NCBI RefSeq assembly: GCF_037893015.1
Contig: NC_133658.1
Location: forward strand, 16,856,566 to 16,920,565
Direction: 5' to 3'
Length of the DNA: 64,000 nucleotides
DNA from: Macrotis lagotis
Lineage: Eukaryota > Chordata > Mammalia > Peramelemorphia > Peramelidae
Shown: positions 43,080-54,082 of the stretch, one piece after another
Position numbering within the stretch: the first letter of the stretch is position 1
How the letters are laid out: each line of letters opens with the position of its first letter
Notes under the pieces: generated by a model
Told to the model about the DNA's origin: nothing
What the model saw: the letters and a program-made list of their open reading frames with translations, nothing else
Databases searched by the model: none
Translations under genes and position numbers: made by a program

Positions 43080-43330
43080 CTGTGGTCTCACTAATAATAT
43101 TATATATTTATTATGTAACTATAATATATCATATATGTATATATATAAAATCTCAGAGATTAGACTTGACCCCAGGCCTTCTTAGGGTGGCTAACCAATG
43201 ACCTCACTAGGTTACTTCCCATGTATTATAACAGGAATATGGATTTCTCCTCCCATTGCACTTACCATCTAGCATTGTAGTTGGCTTTTCCAGCATCTAG
43301 CACATTGAAAGAGTTTAATAAATTCTTATG
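43080..43330 (+). mobile_element. AT run and L2/MIR end fragment
   Basis: ATATATTTATTATGTAACTA-type AT run at 43097-43148. 43255-43325 reads CATCTAGCACATTGAAAGAG TTTAATAAATTC, an L2-like terminus. Confidence 0.45.
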
Positions 43331-43949
43331 AAATCCAGCTGAATCATGGTTCCCTAAAATGTATCAAAACTGGGTTGAGAACGCCTTGAAAGTAAGACCT
43401 TCCCCTTGAGCTTCTTTCCCATCCCTAAAGGAAGTACAGCATGGGGAACATCACTGAGGGACTAGATAGTTGAATGACTTTCCATCCAATCAAAGGTACA
43501 TCCAATTAAAACCACAGGCAAGTGTTGCCCATGTGCAATGCCTGGAGGAGGCAAGGGCAGCCTCTAGAAAGGTGAGTATCCTACAGAAGAGAGAACTTTA
43601 GGTGAATTGCTTTTGAGAGATCCATCATTGAGAATAAACAGCATCCACATGGAAAAGGTGCAATCTTGGCAAAGGATCTTCTGAATGGGAGGGGAGGGGT
43701 TCCCACAAGTCAGCCCTCTTCACTTCCTGCATTAACCCCAGAACACAGAACATTCTGACTCTGCCTGCTTGGAGAATGGTGAAGTGTTAATCTCTTGCCT
43801 CCTGCTCTAGCCCCACCCCAGTACTCCCCCAAAGGGGTTCTGGGGGATGGTCCTGGGACAGCTTTCAGAGAGATATTCGGGAGAACTTAAATCACCACTT
43901 GGGTTATCGAAAGCTTGGTCCGTTTCCTTGGCCGAATCCACACCTTTCC
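43331..43949. other. Intronic DNA upstream of the CpG island shore
   Basis: Unique-looking, without repeat or coding signal. Confidence 0.35.
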
Positions 43950-44694
43950 GGACTCTTAAAAGGCTGCCAAGGGAAGATGGGCGGGGGTCCTGAAAGGCTC
44001 CCGATCAAAAAAGGAAAATGGCCATTGGGCAGCTGACCGTGGTCCTGGAGTGACAGCTGCTCCAGAACTCTGGGTGGGGCAGTGGAGGGACGGACCGAGG
44101 AGGGGGAGGGGAGCCAGAGAGGGGCTCGGGGCCCGGAGCTGCCTGGTGGGAGACTCTCTGGTGGCTCGCCCGCCCTCCCTCTGAGCTGCCATGGTAGCCC
44201 GGAGGGAACCGCGTGGTGGGAAAGCAGCCAGACCTCCAAAGCCATGCCTCTCCAGCTGCATTTTCAAGATCTGCATCCCACCCACCCCCCCAAAGGGTGG
44301 GGCCTTCTGCTACCACCGCCATCCAAGGCTAGGGCCAGCAGTGGGATCCGACTGGCACCATTCCGAAGGCTGCCGAGGCAGATCCCATCTGCCCGCGGCC
44401 CCGCTCCTTCCTCCCTCGGGTGCTAGTAGCTTTTTTTCCTTTCCGAATTCCTTCTCCAAGGTGGGGATGCCAGAGGGGTGCCCGGGCTGCCAGGAGGGGT
44501 GTGTGTGTGGATGTGGGCGTGGGCGTGGGGGGGGAGCCAGATTCCCGGAAGGGCAGCAGTCTGCAGCAGGGGGACCCCCCCCCTTCCTGACGCCTGAAGG
44601 GTGGGCAGCCTCTTCTGGGGCGGGGGGAGGAGGAGGGTGATCTCGGTGCCCCCACCCCAGCTTCCCGGCCCCCCCCCCCCCGCCCGGCACCCAC

Positions 44695-45051
44695 CTGATC
44701 GTAGATGTTCTGCAGGGCTTCCTTGCCCGTGGCCCGCCGGATCTCCACCTTCCTCCCGGACGATTCAACAGATGGCTGGCGGCCGGGGCCGTGGCGAGAG
44801 TAGGGGGGCTGGCCGTCCGAGCCCAGGTGGGCCACGTCCCGCTGCTGGGCCACCACCTGGCCCGAGCCCCGGCCCACCGACAGCGAGTCGAAGTCGATGG
44901 TCTTGTTCTCCGACGAGCCTTCCACCGGGCAGAACATGCCGCAGAATTTCTGCCGGGGCTTGGGGCTGCCCGAGCCCAGGTTTTTGAAAAAGGCAGGGAC
45001 CTCCTCCTCCTCCCCGCCCTGCTTCCCTGAAGAACCTTTCCTCTCGGCCAT
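44695..45051 (-). CDS. DPYSL2: DPYSL2 (CRMP2) long isoform A, first coding exon
   Basis: A 119-codon minus-strand exon runs from ATG at 45051 to CAG at 44695, followed by donor GTGGGT. It includes VPAFFKNLGSGSPKPRQKF, then GMFCPVEGSSENKTIDFDSL, and ends ATGKEALQNIYDQ. This matches the alternative N-terminus of CRMP2A, with the same plan as the long DPYSL3 N-terminus (GMFCNVEG, SATGKEVLQN). The human long isoform is about 105 residues longer than the short one; here 119 replaces 13, a gain of 106. The donor phase is 0, the same as the B exon, so both can join exon 2. The Kozak context GCTGCCATGG is strong. Residues 29-33 (SPKPR) form a CDK-type phosphosite matching human Ser27. The first 17 residues are Gly/Glu-rich and look the least conserved. 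The A form is reported to be more restricted in expression and to localise differently from B; that is family knowledge. Confidence 0.95.
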
Positions 45052-45221
45052 GGCAGCCGCCGCCGGGGGCTCCGGGCACCGCCGCTCGCTCGCCTGGCCT
45101 CTGCTAGCTGGGGGAGCTCGGCTCGAGCTGGGGCTAGCTGGGTGTGGGGCTCTCCCTTTCTCCCAGCCTTCCTCTTCCTCTCTCTCGCCCTCCCTCCCTC
45201 CCTCTCTTCTCCCTCCCTCTC

Positions 45222-45282
<61 letters not shown>

Positions 45283-45424
45283 CCTTCTCCTCCCCTCGTT
45301 TTCTCCCTCCTGTCTCCTTTCTTCCTTCCCTGCCTTTCACTCTCTCTCCTTCCCACCCTTCCCTCCTTCTCTCCCTCCCCACTCTTTATCCCTCCCTTCT
45401 CTCTGTGTCTCTCTCTCTGTCCCT

Positions 45425-45455
<31 letters not shown>

Positions 45456-46110
45456 CTCCCCACCCTTCCTCCTTCTCTCCCTTTCCTCTCTTCCCCCTCC
45501 CTTCCCTTCCCCCCTTTCTTCTCTTCTGTCTCCCTCTCCCTTCCCTCTCCCTCGCTCCCCTCTAGGGAAATCCCCTGGCTGCCAGGCGGCCGCTGTGCCC
45601 CCCTCCCGAAGGCAAGGTGCTGCCGACGAGGAGGTCTCCCCACTGCGCTGCCCGGCCCTGGCCCCCTCTCCCCTTTTCCTCCCTTTCCTCTCCCACGCTC
45701 TGAGAAGCTGGGTTGGCCTTGGGGGGGGGGGGGGTTCAGTCCAGGAGATTGGATTCTGCCGCTGCAGTGGGGAGGGGGCAAGGGTGGAGGAGGAAGGAGG
45801 ATGTGAGCGATTCCCAGCAGCCCGAGGAGGGAGAGAAAGAGAGGACGGGGCGAGGGGCGGGTCTGGGCTGCTAAGGAGGTGGGGGCTCGCCAGCCTAGCT
45901 CCGGAAGTGATGCGGCCGGTGGTCCATGGATCTGAGGGGGTCGTGGGCGACGAACCCGCAGGGTGGGAGACGAGCAGGGAGGAGCCCCGAACCCCGGATC
46001 TCCACCTTCCTACCCAGCCTGCCGCCCCACCCGACTGCCGGTCCAGGCTCTTTTCGGCGGAGATGCCAGGGCCCTGCCCCGCACCCGTCTCTTCCCACTA
46101 AGGACACCTG
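45052..46110 (-). promoter_or_regulatory. DPYSL2: CRMP2A promoter and 5' UTR region
   Basis: The region upstream of the A exon has two GC-rich blocks (45052-45140 and about 45580-46060) separated by about 430 bp that is almost pure pyrimidine on the plus strand, hence polypurine on the coding strand. There is no TATA box. A run of 14 G lies at 45721-45734. The transcription start may lie on either side of the GA tract, so the tract could be in the 5' UTR or in the promoter. Confidence 0.6.
45151..45578. repeat. Polypyrimidine/polypurine tract with (CT)n core
   Basis: Almost uninterrupted C/T on the plus strand, with a pure CT run at 45225-45277 and further CT and CCCTT blocks. On the coding strand it is GA-rich and sits 100-530 bp upstream of the CRMP2A ATG. 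Tracts of this type can form triplex (H-DNA) and bind GAGA-type factors. It is likely polymorphic in length. Confidence 0.9.
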
Positions 46111-46530
46111 TTAGCTCTCTGCGCCCTACCCCAGGGCCCATTCTTCCGTTTCACCCAGAATCACTGGCTCTCAGTCCTGAACCTCCCCTAACCTTCAAGG
46201 GAGTGACTTGCCCAAAGGCGCACAGTCTGAAAGGCTCTGAACTTAAGCTGCAAATCCCAGAGGCCCATCGCTGCCCCCCAACTCAAGATACCTTAGGCAA
46301 GCAGATGCCTGGGTTATAAGTGACGCCCCCAAACGCATAGCTCGGACTCTTCCCCCAGGTGTGGACGCCGGCCCGCAATTTGAGATAGCTCCGGGGTATC
46401 TCCGTCCAGAATTAGAGGCAATGTCAGCAAGCTGCTGCTAGGAAGAAGGCACCGAGAGCCAAGCTCCTTAAGAGACAGACATCATTTTATTCCCCAAAAT
46501 TCCTATTCTAGTGATATATACATTCTATAT
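46111..46530. other. Upstream flank of CRMP2A promoter
   Basis: 46195-46260 holds a THER-like piece (GTGACTTGCCCAAAGGCGCA). The rest is unassigned. Confidence 0.4.
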
Positions 46531-46676
<146 letters not shown>

Positions 46677-46847
46677 CCTATTTTGTGCTAAATCCTACAA
46701 GAAATCACCTGTACCTAAGGTTCCCTTTTCCTCATCTCTGTCTCTCAGACCCCTTCTATCAAGGCTAGGTTGGCCCTGGCTACCTGATGCCTGATGAATG
46801 TACTTTGCATTTCTGACTCAGCCTCTATCTCATCTCTGTATCTCTTT

Positions 46848-46850
<3 letters not shown>

Positions 46851-46897
<47 letters not shown>
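46851..46897 (+). repeat. (CT)n microsatellite
   Basis: Twenty-three CT units. Confidence 0.96.
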
Positions 46898-46900
<3 letters not shown>

Positions 46901-46953
46901 AGTTTCTACTAACTTATTTGTGGATATGTTGAGTCCCTTAAGAATGAGGACTG

Positions 46954-47114
46954 ACGGGGGTGGCTAGGTGGTGCAGTGGATAGAGTGCCGGCCCTGGAGT
47001 CAGGAGGACCTGGGTTCAAAGCCGGTCTCAGACACTTAATAATGACCTAGCTGTGTGGCCTTGAGCAAGCCACTTAACCCCATTGCCTAGCAAAAAAAAA
47101 AAAAAAAAGCGAGA
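46954..47114 (+). mobile_element. tRNA-derived SINE, short form
   Basis: GGGGGTGGCTAGGTGGTGCA ... CCATTGCCTAGCAAAAAAAA. The duplication GAGGACTG lies at 46946-46953 and 47115-47122. Low divergence. Confidence 0.95.
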
Positions 47115-47122
47115 GAGGACTG

Positions 47123-47520
47123 TCTTATCTATAACTGTGCTCTGTATTTAATGTGACTTGAAACAAACTGAATAGTCACTGGAGTCGATGGAGTTGCTGG
47201 AGTCAGCAAAGACTCCAAGTCTCCAGTGGACGGGCCACATAGGGTAGACTATTCTCGCACACTCTGCCTCAGCGGCTGCTGTGATAGAAGGGTGTAGCAG
47301 GGAGCCCAGTGGACTACCAGTCTAGACTGATGCCCTAATGCAGAGAACAGGGGAGAGAGGTGTATTATAAGCAGTTCTGATATTTTCATTGTAGTCTTGC
47401 GTTGTCCCATTATAATTCACTTTGTAAAGACATGTAAACCATCTTTCAGACTGCTTTGACCATGGCATTCTCCTTCCTCTTGTTCCCAAGTCTTCTGCTA
47501 TAGTCAGATTCTCCCAGTAT
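47123..47520. other. Intergenic/upstream DNA, nothing recognised
   Basis: No repeat family or coding signal is recognised. Confidence 0.35.
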
Positions 47521-47534
47521 AGTTTATAACATTA

Positions 47535-47840
47535 AAACTGGATCAGACATCATGAAGACCTGAGGTCCAGTTCTGTCCCTGAACACTTACTAGCTGTGTG
47601 ACCCTAGGCAAGTCTCAGGACCTTGGTTTCCTCATCTATGAAGCAAGGGAGTTGGATTCAATGACACCCTGCCTCCCCCAGGTTCCTTTTATGTCTAAAT
47701 CTATGATCTTCAGCTGCAATTCCAGGCAGGCCTGGAATTAGACAAATTCCTTAATCTACTGCCTCAGTTTCCTTTTCTATAAATAAGGAGAGTAAACTAA
47801 AGGACTTTCTAGCTCTAAATATCTTCAATCCTTCATCTCT
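47535..47840 (+). mobile_element. Two MIR-type SINEs
   Basis: 47540-47705: GCTGTGTGACCCTAGGCAAG, GGTTTCCTCATCTATGAAGC. 47720-47840: GGCCTGGAATTAGACAAATT, CAGTTTCCTTTTCTATAAAT. Confidence 0.75.
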
Positions 47841-48179
47841 GCCTCCTGGTGGGGAAATTGTCCTCGTCCTTGGGTGGAGGAGATGCTAGGAAGCTACCAT
47901 CACAGGACTGAAGCTGAAATCCTCAGGAAGGGACAGAGAAGGAATCTGAGGACAGTGTCACAGTGAGGCACTGCTCCCTCACAGGCATCCTCACTCTGGC
48001 TTGCAGTATTAGATACTAACTGGAGAGGCTGACTGACAAATAAACAGAAGGCAAAGGTGACTTACTACTAGTCCCTCCATCTCCCTTCAAACACACACAT
48101 TCCCCTTTTGACTTTCAATGTGGATCTCCAAGGTTGCCTAGCACTGGCAGGAAAGTTTGCCTACGTGTCTGCTTTTGAG

Positions 48180-48181
<2 letters not shown>

Positions 48182-48231
<50 letters not shown>
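48182..48231 (+). repeat. (TG)n microsatellite
   Basis: About 25 GT units, uninterrupted. Cys/Val and His/Thr frames are artefacts. Confidence 0.97.
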
Positions 48232-48232
<1 letters not shown>

Positions 48233-48836
48233 GTACCCAGGAAAAGGTGAACACACAAAATCTGACCAGGTTCCAACATGCTCCTTTCTTTTGGGCTCCT
48301 CCCTTAACTTCCTTATCACCACCCCTTTTCCCTCCCCAGGCACTAGCTCCAGCCCCTGCTGCCAGTCTCCTCTTCCCTTCTGCAGCTGCTCCAACCTGAA
48401 AGGATGCAGTCTGCATGCTGAAATTCAAATGTGACTGAGGCAAGACAACTGGGCATGCCCAGTAACTGGGGTGATTGAATGTAGAAATTAAATGAGCTTC
48501 TAAATGTGGCCATGCAGCCCTACCTGAGGTCTTGACCTGCTGGAAGGCTGAATGGACCTGGGTACTTCATCCCCCAACTATCATGCAGCTATTAGTCTGG
48601 TGAATGGGCTTGAATTAGAAGGCATGGATTTACCAGTGTGACCAGCTCAGAGAGCCATTATAGATGGGGAGGGGGGAGGGGGAGAGAGGGATTGTCTCAA
48701 ACTGAAAAGGAAAGGAAATTAAAAAAGGGGGAAAGTGCATAGGTGTGGAAAGGAAGGGAAGTGGAAGAGAGACAGAAGCCTCTTGTACTTAGCACCATAG
48801 CAGAAAATGCTGCTCTTTAGAATTCGTTAATTAACC

Positions 48837-48856
48837 GGGGGGGGGGGGGGGGGGGG
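48837..48856 (+). repeat. Poly-G run, 20 bases
   Basis: Twenty consecutive G after TTAACC: the longest G homopolymer in the window. Confidence 0.95.
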
Positions 48857-48929
48857 AATCCCTTTACCAGGTTTTGCTCACTGCAGCATGAAGGTGATGC
48901 TGGATTTTCAAAGGCTGTGCCAGCAGGTG

Positions 48930-49185
48930 TAAGAAGGCAGTATGAAATAGGAGAAATAACACTAGGTTTGGAAGCAAGAGTCAGTTGGATTATATGACTT
49001 CTATTATTTTGTAGATGTAGCTCTATGAGACTGAGTTTGACTTAAAGGTCTGTTACTTACTAACTGCATAAACTTGGGAAAGTAATTTAAGATTCCCAGG
49101 CCTCAGTTTCCTTTTCAAGAAAATTAGTTAGATGGATGATGTCTAATGATCCCATTGACTTCAAATCCCATAATTCTACATCTAA
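48930..49185 (+). mobile_element. MIR-type SINE
   Basis: TTACTAACTGCATAAACTTG, CTCAGTTTCCTTTTCAAGAA, ATCCCATAATTCTACATCTA. Confidence 0.7.
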
Positions 49186-49239
49186 GATCTACATGAGATA
49201 GCCAGTGAGGCAGACAGCAGTCAGGAAGACCTGGCCACA

Positions 49240-49560
49240 ATTTCTGCATTGCATACTTAAGATTTAGAGGCTTCTGAAGCTGTCTAGTCCAACCCTCCTC
49301 TTTAAGATGGGGGGAAGGGAACAGGATGACTTGGGAGTTCTCCTCAAATTCTCCTGTGATTCTTCATTTTACAAATAAGGAAACAAGTCCAGTAATATTA
49401 AATGACTTGCCAGAGGGCACTCGGTAAGGGATTCAAACCTGGATCTTCCATATCCAGAATCAGTGGTCTCTTCACCTTTTTTTTTAAACCACACACAAGT
49501 CCTTTAAATTTTTTGTGTCTTGATTTCCTCATCTGTAAGGGGGGGGGGGCGGTAATAATG
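49240..49560 (+). mobile_element. THER/MIR fragments
   Basis: GGCTTCTGAAGCTGTCTAGT, then TTTTACAAATAAGGAAACAA and GGATTCAAACCTGGATCTTC; a 10-G run lies near 49540. Confidence 0.6.
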
Positions 49561-49619
49561 CCTCAAGTAGTCTTTCTATGGTAACTTAGTATGTATGGAG
49601 TAAGATAATAAACCTAGCA

Positions 49620-50850
49620 CTTTTCAAAATTCACATCAATTGTTTTTATGAGCAACCTAGAATGGTTTTGATGACCAGCCTGGCAATAAACATGGATTCC
49701 TAAGAAAAGAATCAGCAGGAAGCTGACCATCTTGCAATGGCATTTCTTGGGTGATAGTAAGTCATGGAGACCATTGTCCAAAGCAGGGATGATGCTCCAA
49801 TTAACTCTGATGAAGGAGCACCCATACTGAAGAAATCATGGAGTATGTGAAGATTGTTTTATATTAGAAGTGCTGTTCCTCCTTCTCAGTTGAGTTTAAA
49901 ATGTACCAGTCCTCATGTACAAGTTATCTCATTTTTTGTGCCATTCTATAAGATGGTTCTATTATTATAAGCCGATGGTTCTCAGAGTGTGGTAGTGAAA
50001 CACTTGGGATCTGAAAAATTCTTTTATAGGGTCTGAAAGGTCAAAATTAGTTTGATAATAATATTAAGGTGTCATTTGTCTATTAAAATACTCATCCTCT
50101 TTCTAACTACAAATCTATGTGAAACCAGTATATCCTTCAACCAAAACAATATATAACAATAGATTGGATGTTTAATCAGGAATGAGATTTGAAGATCAAA
50201 TAAATAGAGTTGAAACCAAATAAAAGTCTTTAGTAAATTTTTTTACCCTACATTTCTCTATATCCTACAATTTTGAGTTGCTGTGAGGATAAATGAATGA
50301 AAAAAAATGTATTAAATGTATGTCATTGGTCAGGATGTTAGTGGAACTGGGATTTCTTGAACTGATGCCAAAACATTCACACAACCAGTCAGCTCTGTTT
50401 TAAATCAAGACATGGTAGAGTTGATCTAAGGAAATTTGAGATAATTTTGCCTCCAGGTGCATTGCTCTAGGATCCTACTTTGGGCGAGAAGGATATAGAC
50501 AGTTTTAGGTCTTGAGTGGAGAATTTCTGAGGCCCCTGGGAACTTCCTTTATGACTGCTTTTATCTTTTGTCAGAGGCTTTTAGCTGCTTTTACTTTCTG
50601 GTAAACTTCTCTATCCATGTTATGTATTGCTTTTATCTGGAGGTTATTGAAAATGTTTTTATTAAAAGCATTAATTATCTGAACCCTCAGCTTTTGAATG
50701 ATATGCTGCATTAGACCTGTACCTTCTTGCTGAGATTATATCCAATTGATCTTGCCTGTATCTTGTTTTGCACGGCTACTTTTTTTTGCACGTCTTCCCC
50801 ATTTTTATATTTCTTTGTGTTACTATCCCTTATCATAATGCCTACCACTT
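49620..50850. other. Upstream DNA, mostly unassigned
   Basis: No coding exon. 49980-50340 has an old-repeat look (CTCAGAGTGTGGTAGTGAAA) that I cannot assign. Confidence 0.35.
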
Positions 50851-50856
50851 ATTTTT

Positions 50857-51300
50857 TTAAAGAAAAATTTTATTTATTTTGAGTTTTACAATTTTTCCCC
50901 TAATCTTGCTTCCCTCCCCCACCCCACCCCCACAGAAGGCAGTCTGATAGTCTTTACCTTGTTTCCATGGTATACATTGATCTAAGTTGAATGTGATGAG
51001 AGAGAAATCTATCCTTAAGGAAGAAAAATAAAGTATAAGACATAACAAAATTACATAATAAGATAATAGGGGTGTTTTTCTAAATTAAAGATAATAGCCT
51101 TTGGTCTTGTTCAAACTCCACACTTCTTTCTCTGGATATAGATGGTATTCTCCATCAAAGACAGCCCCAAATTGTGCCTGATTGTTGCACTGATGGAATG
51201 AGTGAGTCCATCAAGGTTGATCATCACCCCCATGTTGCTGTTAGGGTGTACAGTGTTTCTCTGGTTCTACTCATCTCATTCAGCATCAGTTCATGCAAAG
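50857..51300 (-). mobile_element. L1 LINE 3' UTR
   Basis: TTTTATTTATTTTGAGTTTT, GTTTCCATGGTATACATTGA, GGTTGATCATCACCCCCATG and AGCATCAGTTCATGCAAAGT: the reverse complement of the 3' end at 39894-40507. Confidence 0.92.
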
Positions 51301-51499
51301 TGTCTATCATTTATTAACATTCAATTAATTATTTTCAACTAACTAAAATGATCAGACTAGAATAGTTTATTATGTGTCAGTAATAGTCAGGTTACCAAAA
51401 CAAAACCCAAGATATAGTCTGCCTTCAAGGATATGACATTCTAATGACAGACCTGAAACACAGGCAAAATAAATATTTTTGTAAGACAATTTGGTTTAT

Positions 51500-52040
51500 T
51501 TAACTGATATTTTATTTTATTTTTCCACTGCTTTGGTGGTTTTTCAACATTCATTCACTTACAAATGTAAAAGTTGTACATTTTTCTACCACCCTCCCTT
51601 CCTTCCTTGGTGGCAGACAGTCTGATATAAATTGTACAGGTACATTTCTGTTTAACATATTTATATATTAATCATTTTGTGTAAAAGTAATTAGGACTAA
51701 TAAAAAAAGAAAGAAAACCATGAAATAGGAAGGACAAATATAAAAGAAATTTTTAAAAAGTGAATAAGTAAGGGTAGCTACATGATGCAATAGATAGAGC
51801 ATGGGCCCTGGAGTCAGGAGGATCTGAGTTCAAATCCAGATCAGACACTTAATAATTACCTAGCTATGTGACCTTGGGCAAGTCACTTAACCCCATTGCC
51901 TTAAATAATTTTTTTAAAGGGAATATATATTCAGATTCTGTGTTAGTTTTTTTCTGCCTCTGGAGGTAGATGGCATTGTCCATAACAGGTCTCCAAGGCT
52001 GTCCTTGATTTCTGAACTATTAGGAGGAGTTGAAGGCAAA
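51500..52040 (-). mobile_element. L1 LINE 3' UTR, split by SINE
   Basis: CATTCATTCACTTACAAATG, GCAGACAGTCTGATATAAAT, TTTAACATATTTATATATTA, then after the SINE CAGATTCTGTGTTAGTTTTT and AGATGGCATTGTCCATAACA. A different L1 subfamily 3' end from the 50.9-kb copy. Confidence 0.8.
51773..51919 (+). mobile_element. tRNA-derived SINE inside L1
   Basis: GGTAGCTACATGATGCAATA ... CCCATTGCCTTAAATAATT. Confidence 0.9.
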
Positions 52041-52069
52041 TTGTAAACTTTAAAGTCATCTACAAATAA

Positions 52070-52210
52070 ATGTCTAAACTATATAATTCTATGATCCTAT
52101 GAATTCCCAGGACCTCAACTTCCTTATCTTTAATAGGAAGGTTTTAAATGAGATCACCATGGAAGACCTTTTTAGCTCTAAATCTATGATTCTGTGACTC
52201 TGTTATTATT
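52070..52210 (+). mobile_element. MIR fragment
   Basis: GGACCTCAACTTCCTTATCT, TTTAGCTCTAAATCTATGAT. Confidence 0.65.
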
Positions 52211-53000
52211 ATTATCACCAACATTATCTTCTTCCTTCTGCTCATCTCCATCATCAGTAATAATAGAAATAGTATTCTTTTTTCCTAAAAACTCAAAGCA
52301 ATTTTGCAGTCATTATCTCACTGGATCCTAAAGACATGCCTTCGGGGAATATCTGAGTACTCTTTCCCCTTCTCCCATTTTGGACGTAGTGAAATTGAGA
52401 CCTCGAGAAGGCTTGTGATGTGCCAAAGGTCTACATTCAGTTGCGGAGATGAGAAGCTTAATCTGGCCTTCTGTCTTGAGGCGCTGTCCCTTCAGCACCA
52501 CTGTTCTATACTGAGGATAATGCTGACCTGGGGCTGCTGCTGCTACCGGTGGTGGTGGCAGTTCTATGATGGGTCAGCATTTAGAACACAAAAACACTCC
52601 ATAGAACTCAGGGGTATTTGTATGGCCAGAAAAGAATGATGGATAAACCTCAATAGACACCATAGGACAGCAACTGAGATGGTACTGGCAGTCATCCATA
52701 CTTCGATTACTAAATCCTTGTCTCAAAAATGGATTGATAGATTTTCCTTTCTCCACTTCCAGTAGGTCCCAAATGACCCATTAGACACATTTAAATGATT
52801 GAAAAGGAAAAGAATGATGCTAGTAACTGGCATTTAATGTGTAAACAAGAATTAGCAAAATCAGGCTAATATCTCACCAAAAGGAACTAAAGCAGGAATT
52901 AGCTTAACATGCTTTATTGAGTGATTTTATTTTCCAGATTTCATTTCTAGATTTATGTCCTTCATAATTATGATTAATGCAAAAGTTCACTGATTCAGTC
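52211..53000. other. Upstream DNA, mostly unassigned
   Basis: 52300-52500 resembles a degraded THER element (CAGTCATTATCTCACTGGAT). No coding exon. Confidence 0.35.
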
Positions 53001-53716
53001 ATCCAAATTATTTTTTCAAGCATTATATTTTTCCAATTACATGCAAAAAACAATTTTAATATTTTAAATTTTGTTTCAAATTTTTCTCTTTCTTTCCCTC
53101 CTTTCTCCCAATGAGAAGGCAAGAAATTTGATATAGGTTTTATAAATGCATCCATGCAAAATATATTTCCATATTGGTGATGTTGTGGGGAAAAATATCA
53201 ATAAAATAAAGTTTAAAAATATTATGCTTCAATCTACATTCATATTCCATCAGTTCTTTCTTTGGAGTTGGAAAGCATTTTTCACCATATAAATCCTAAG
53301 AAATTGTTTTGTATCATTGTATTGCTGAGAATAACTAAGTCATTCACTGTTGATCATCATATAATACTGCCATTATGATGTATAATGTTCTCCTGGTTGT
53401 GCTCACTTCACTTTGCATCAGTTCATGTAAGTCTTTCCAGTTTTTTCTAAAGGCACCCTGTTCATTTTTTTTGGCAATAGCATTTCATCACAATCATATA
53501 CCACAACTTTTTCAATTCCTTAATTGATGGAAAGCACCTCAATTTCCAATTCTTTGCCATCACATAAAAAACTGCTATAAATATTACTTTATATATAGGT
53601 TCTTTTTTTTCTTGGATCTCTTAGCTATATATATAGATCTAGTAGTGCTATTGCTGAACCAAAAGATTCATAGCCCTTTGGCATAATTCCAAATTGCTCT
53701 TCAAAATGATCAATCA

Positions 53717-53873
53717 CTGGGGTGGCTAGGTGGCACAGTGGATAGAACACCAACCTGGAGTAAGGAGTAACTGGGTTCAAATCCGGTCTCAGACACTTAA
53801 TAATTACCTAGCGGTGTGGCCTTGGGCAAGCCACTTAACCCCATTTGCCTTGCAAAAACCTAAAAAAAAAAAA
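53717..53873 (+). mobile_element. tRNA-derived SINE inside L1
   Basis: GGGGTGGCTAGGTGGCACAG ... TTTGCCTTGCAAAAACC. The duplication GATCAATCA lies at 53708-53716 and 53874-53882. Confidence 0.97.
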
Positions 53874-54018
53874 GATCAATCAGTTCTCAACTCCACTACC
53901 AATGTATTAATATCTCAGTTTTTCCACATTCTCTCCAATATTTATCATTTTCTGGCATATGATCTGATCTAATAGATGTGAAATGGTATCTCAAGGTTGT
54001 TTTAATTTATATTTCTCC

Positions 54019-54082
54019 TAATTACCTAGCCGTGTGGCCTTGGGCAAGCCACTTAACCCCATTGCCTTGAAAAAAAAATTTG
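54019..54082 (+). mobile_element. 5'-truncated SINE copy inside L1
   Basis: Only the 3' half is present (TAATTACCTAGCCGTGTGGC ... CCATTGCCTTGAAAAA), yet a perfect 9-bp duplication TATTTCTCC lies at 54010-54018 and 54083-54091, so it was inserted in this truncated form. Confidence 0.95.

Larger units (their letters stand above)
43950..46110. other. CpG island and shores over CRMP2A exon
   Basis: GC-rich, CpG-bearing DNA without recognisable SINE or LINE copies, densest at 44650-45120 and 45580-46060. Apart from the exon I see no conserved coding. The 43950-44690 portion is CRMP2A intron 1 next to the donor. Confidence 0.75.

Noticed and set aside
44310-45356. 348-residue frame overlapping the CRMP2A exon on the same strand
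   Set aside because: It is a +1 reading of the true exon and the GA tract (Arg/Glu-rich); the conserved CRMP2A residues are in the other frame.
44897-46101. Plus-strand frames of 220-319 codons antisense to CRMP2A
   Set aside because: They are Ser/Leu-rich translations of the CT tract and GC-rich promoter, with no homology or splice signals.
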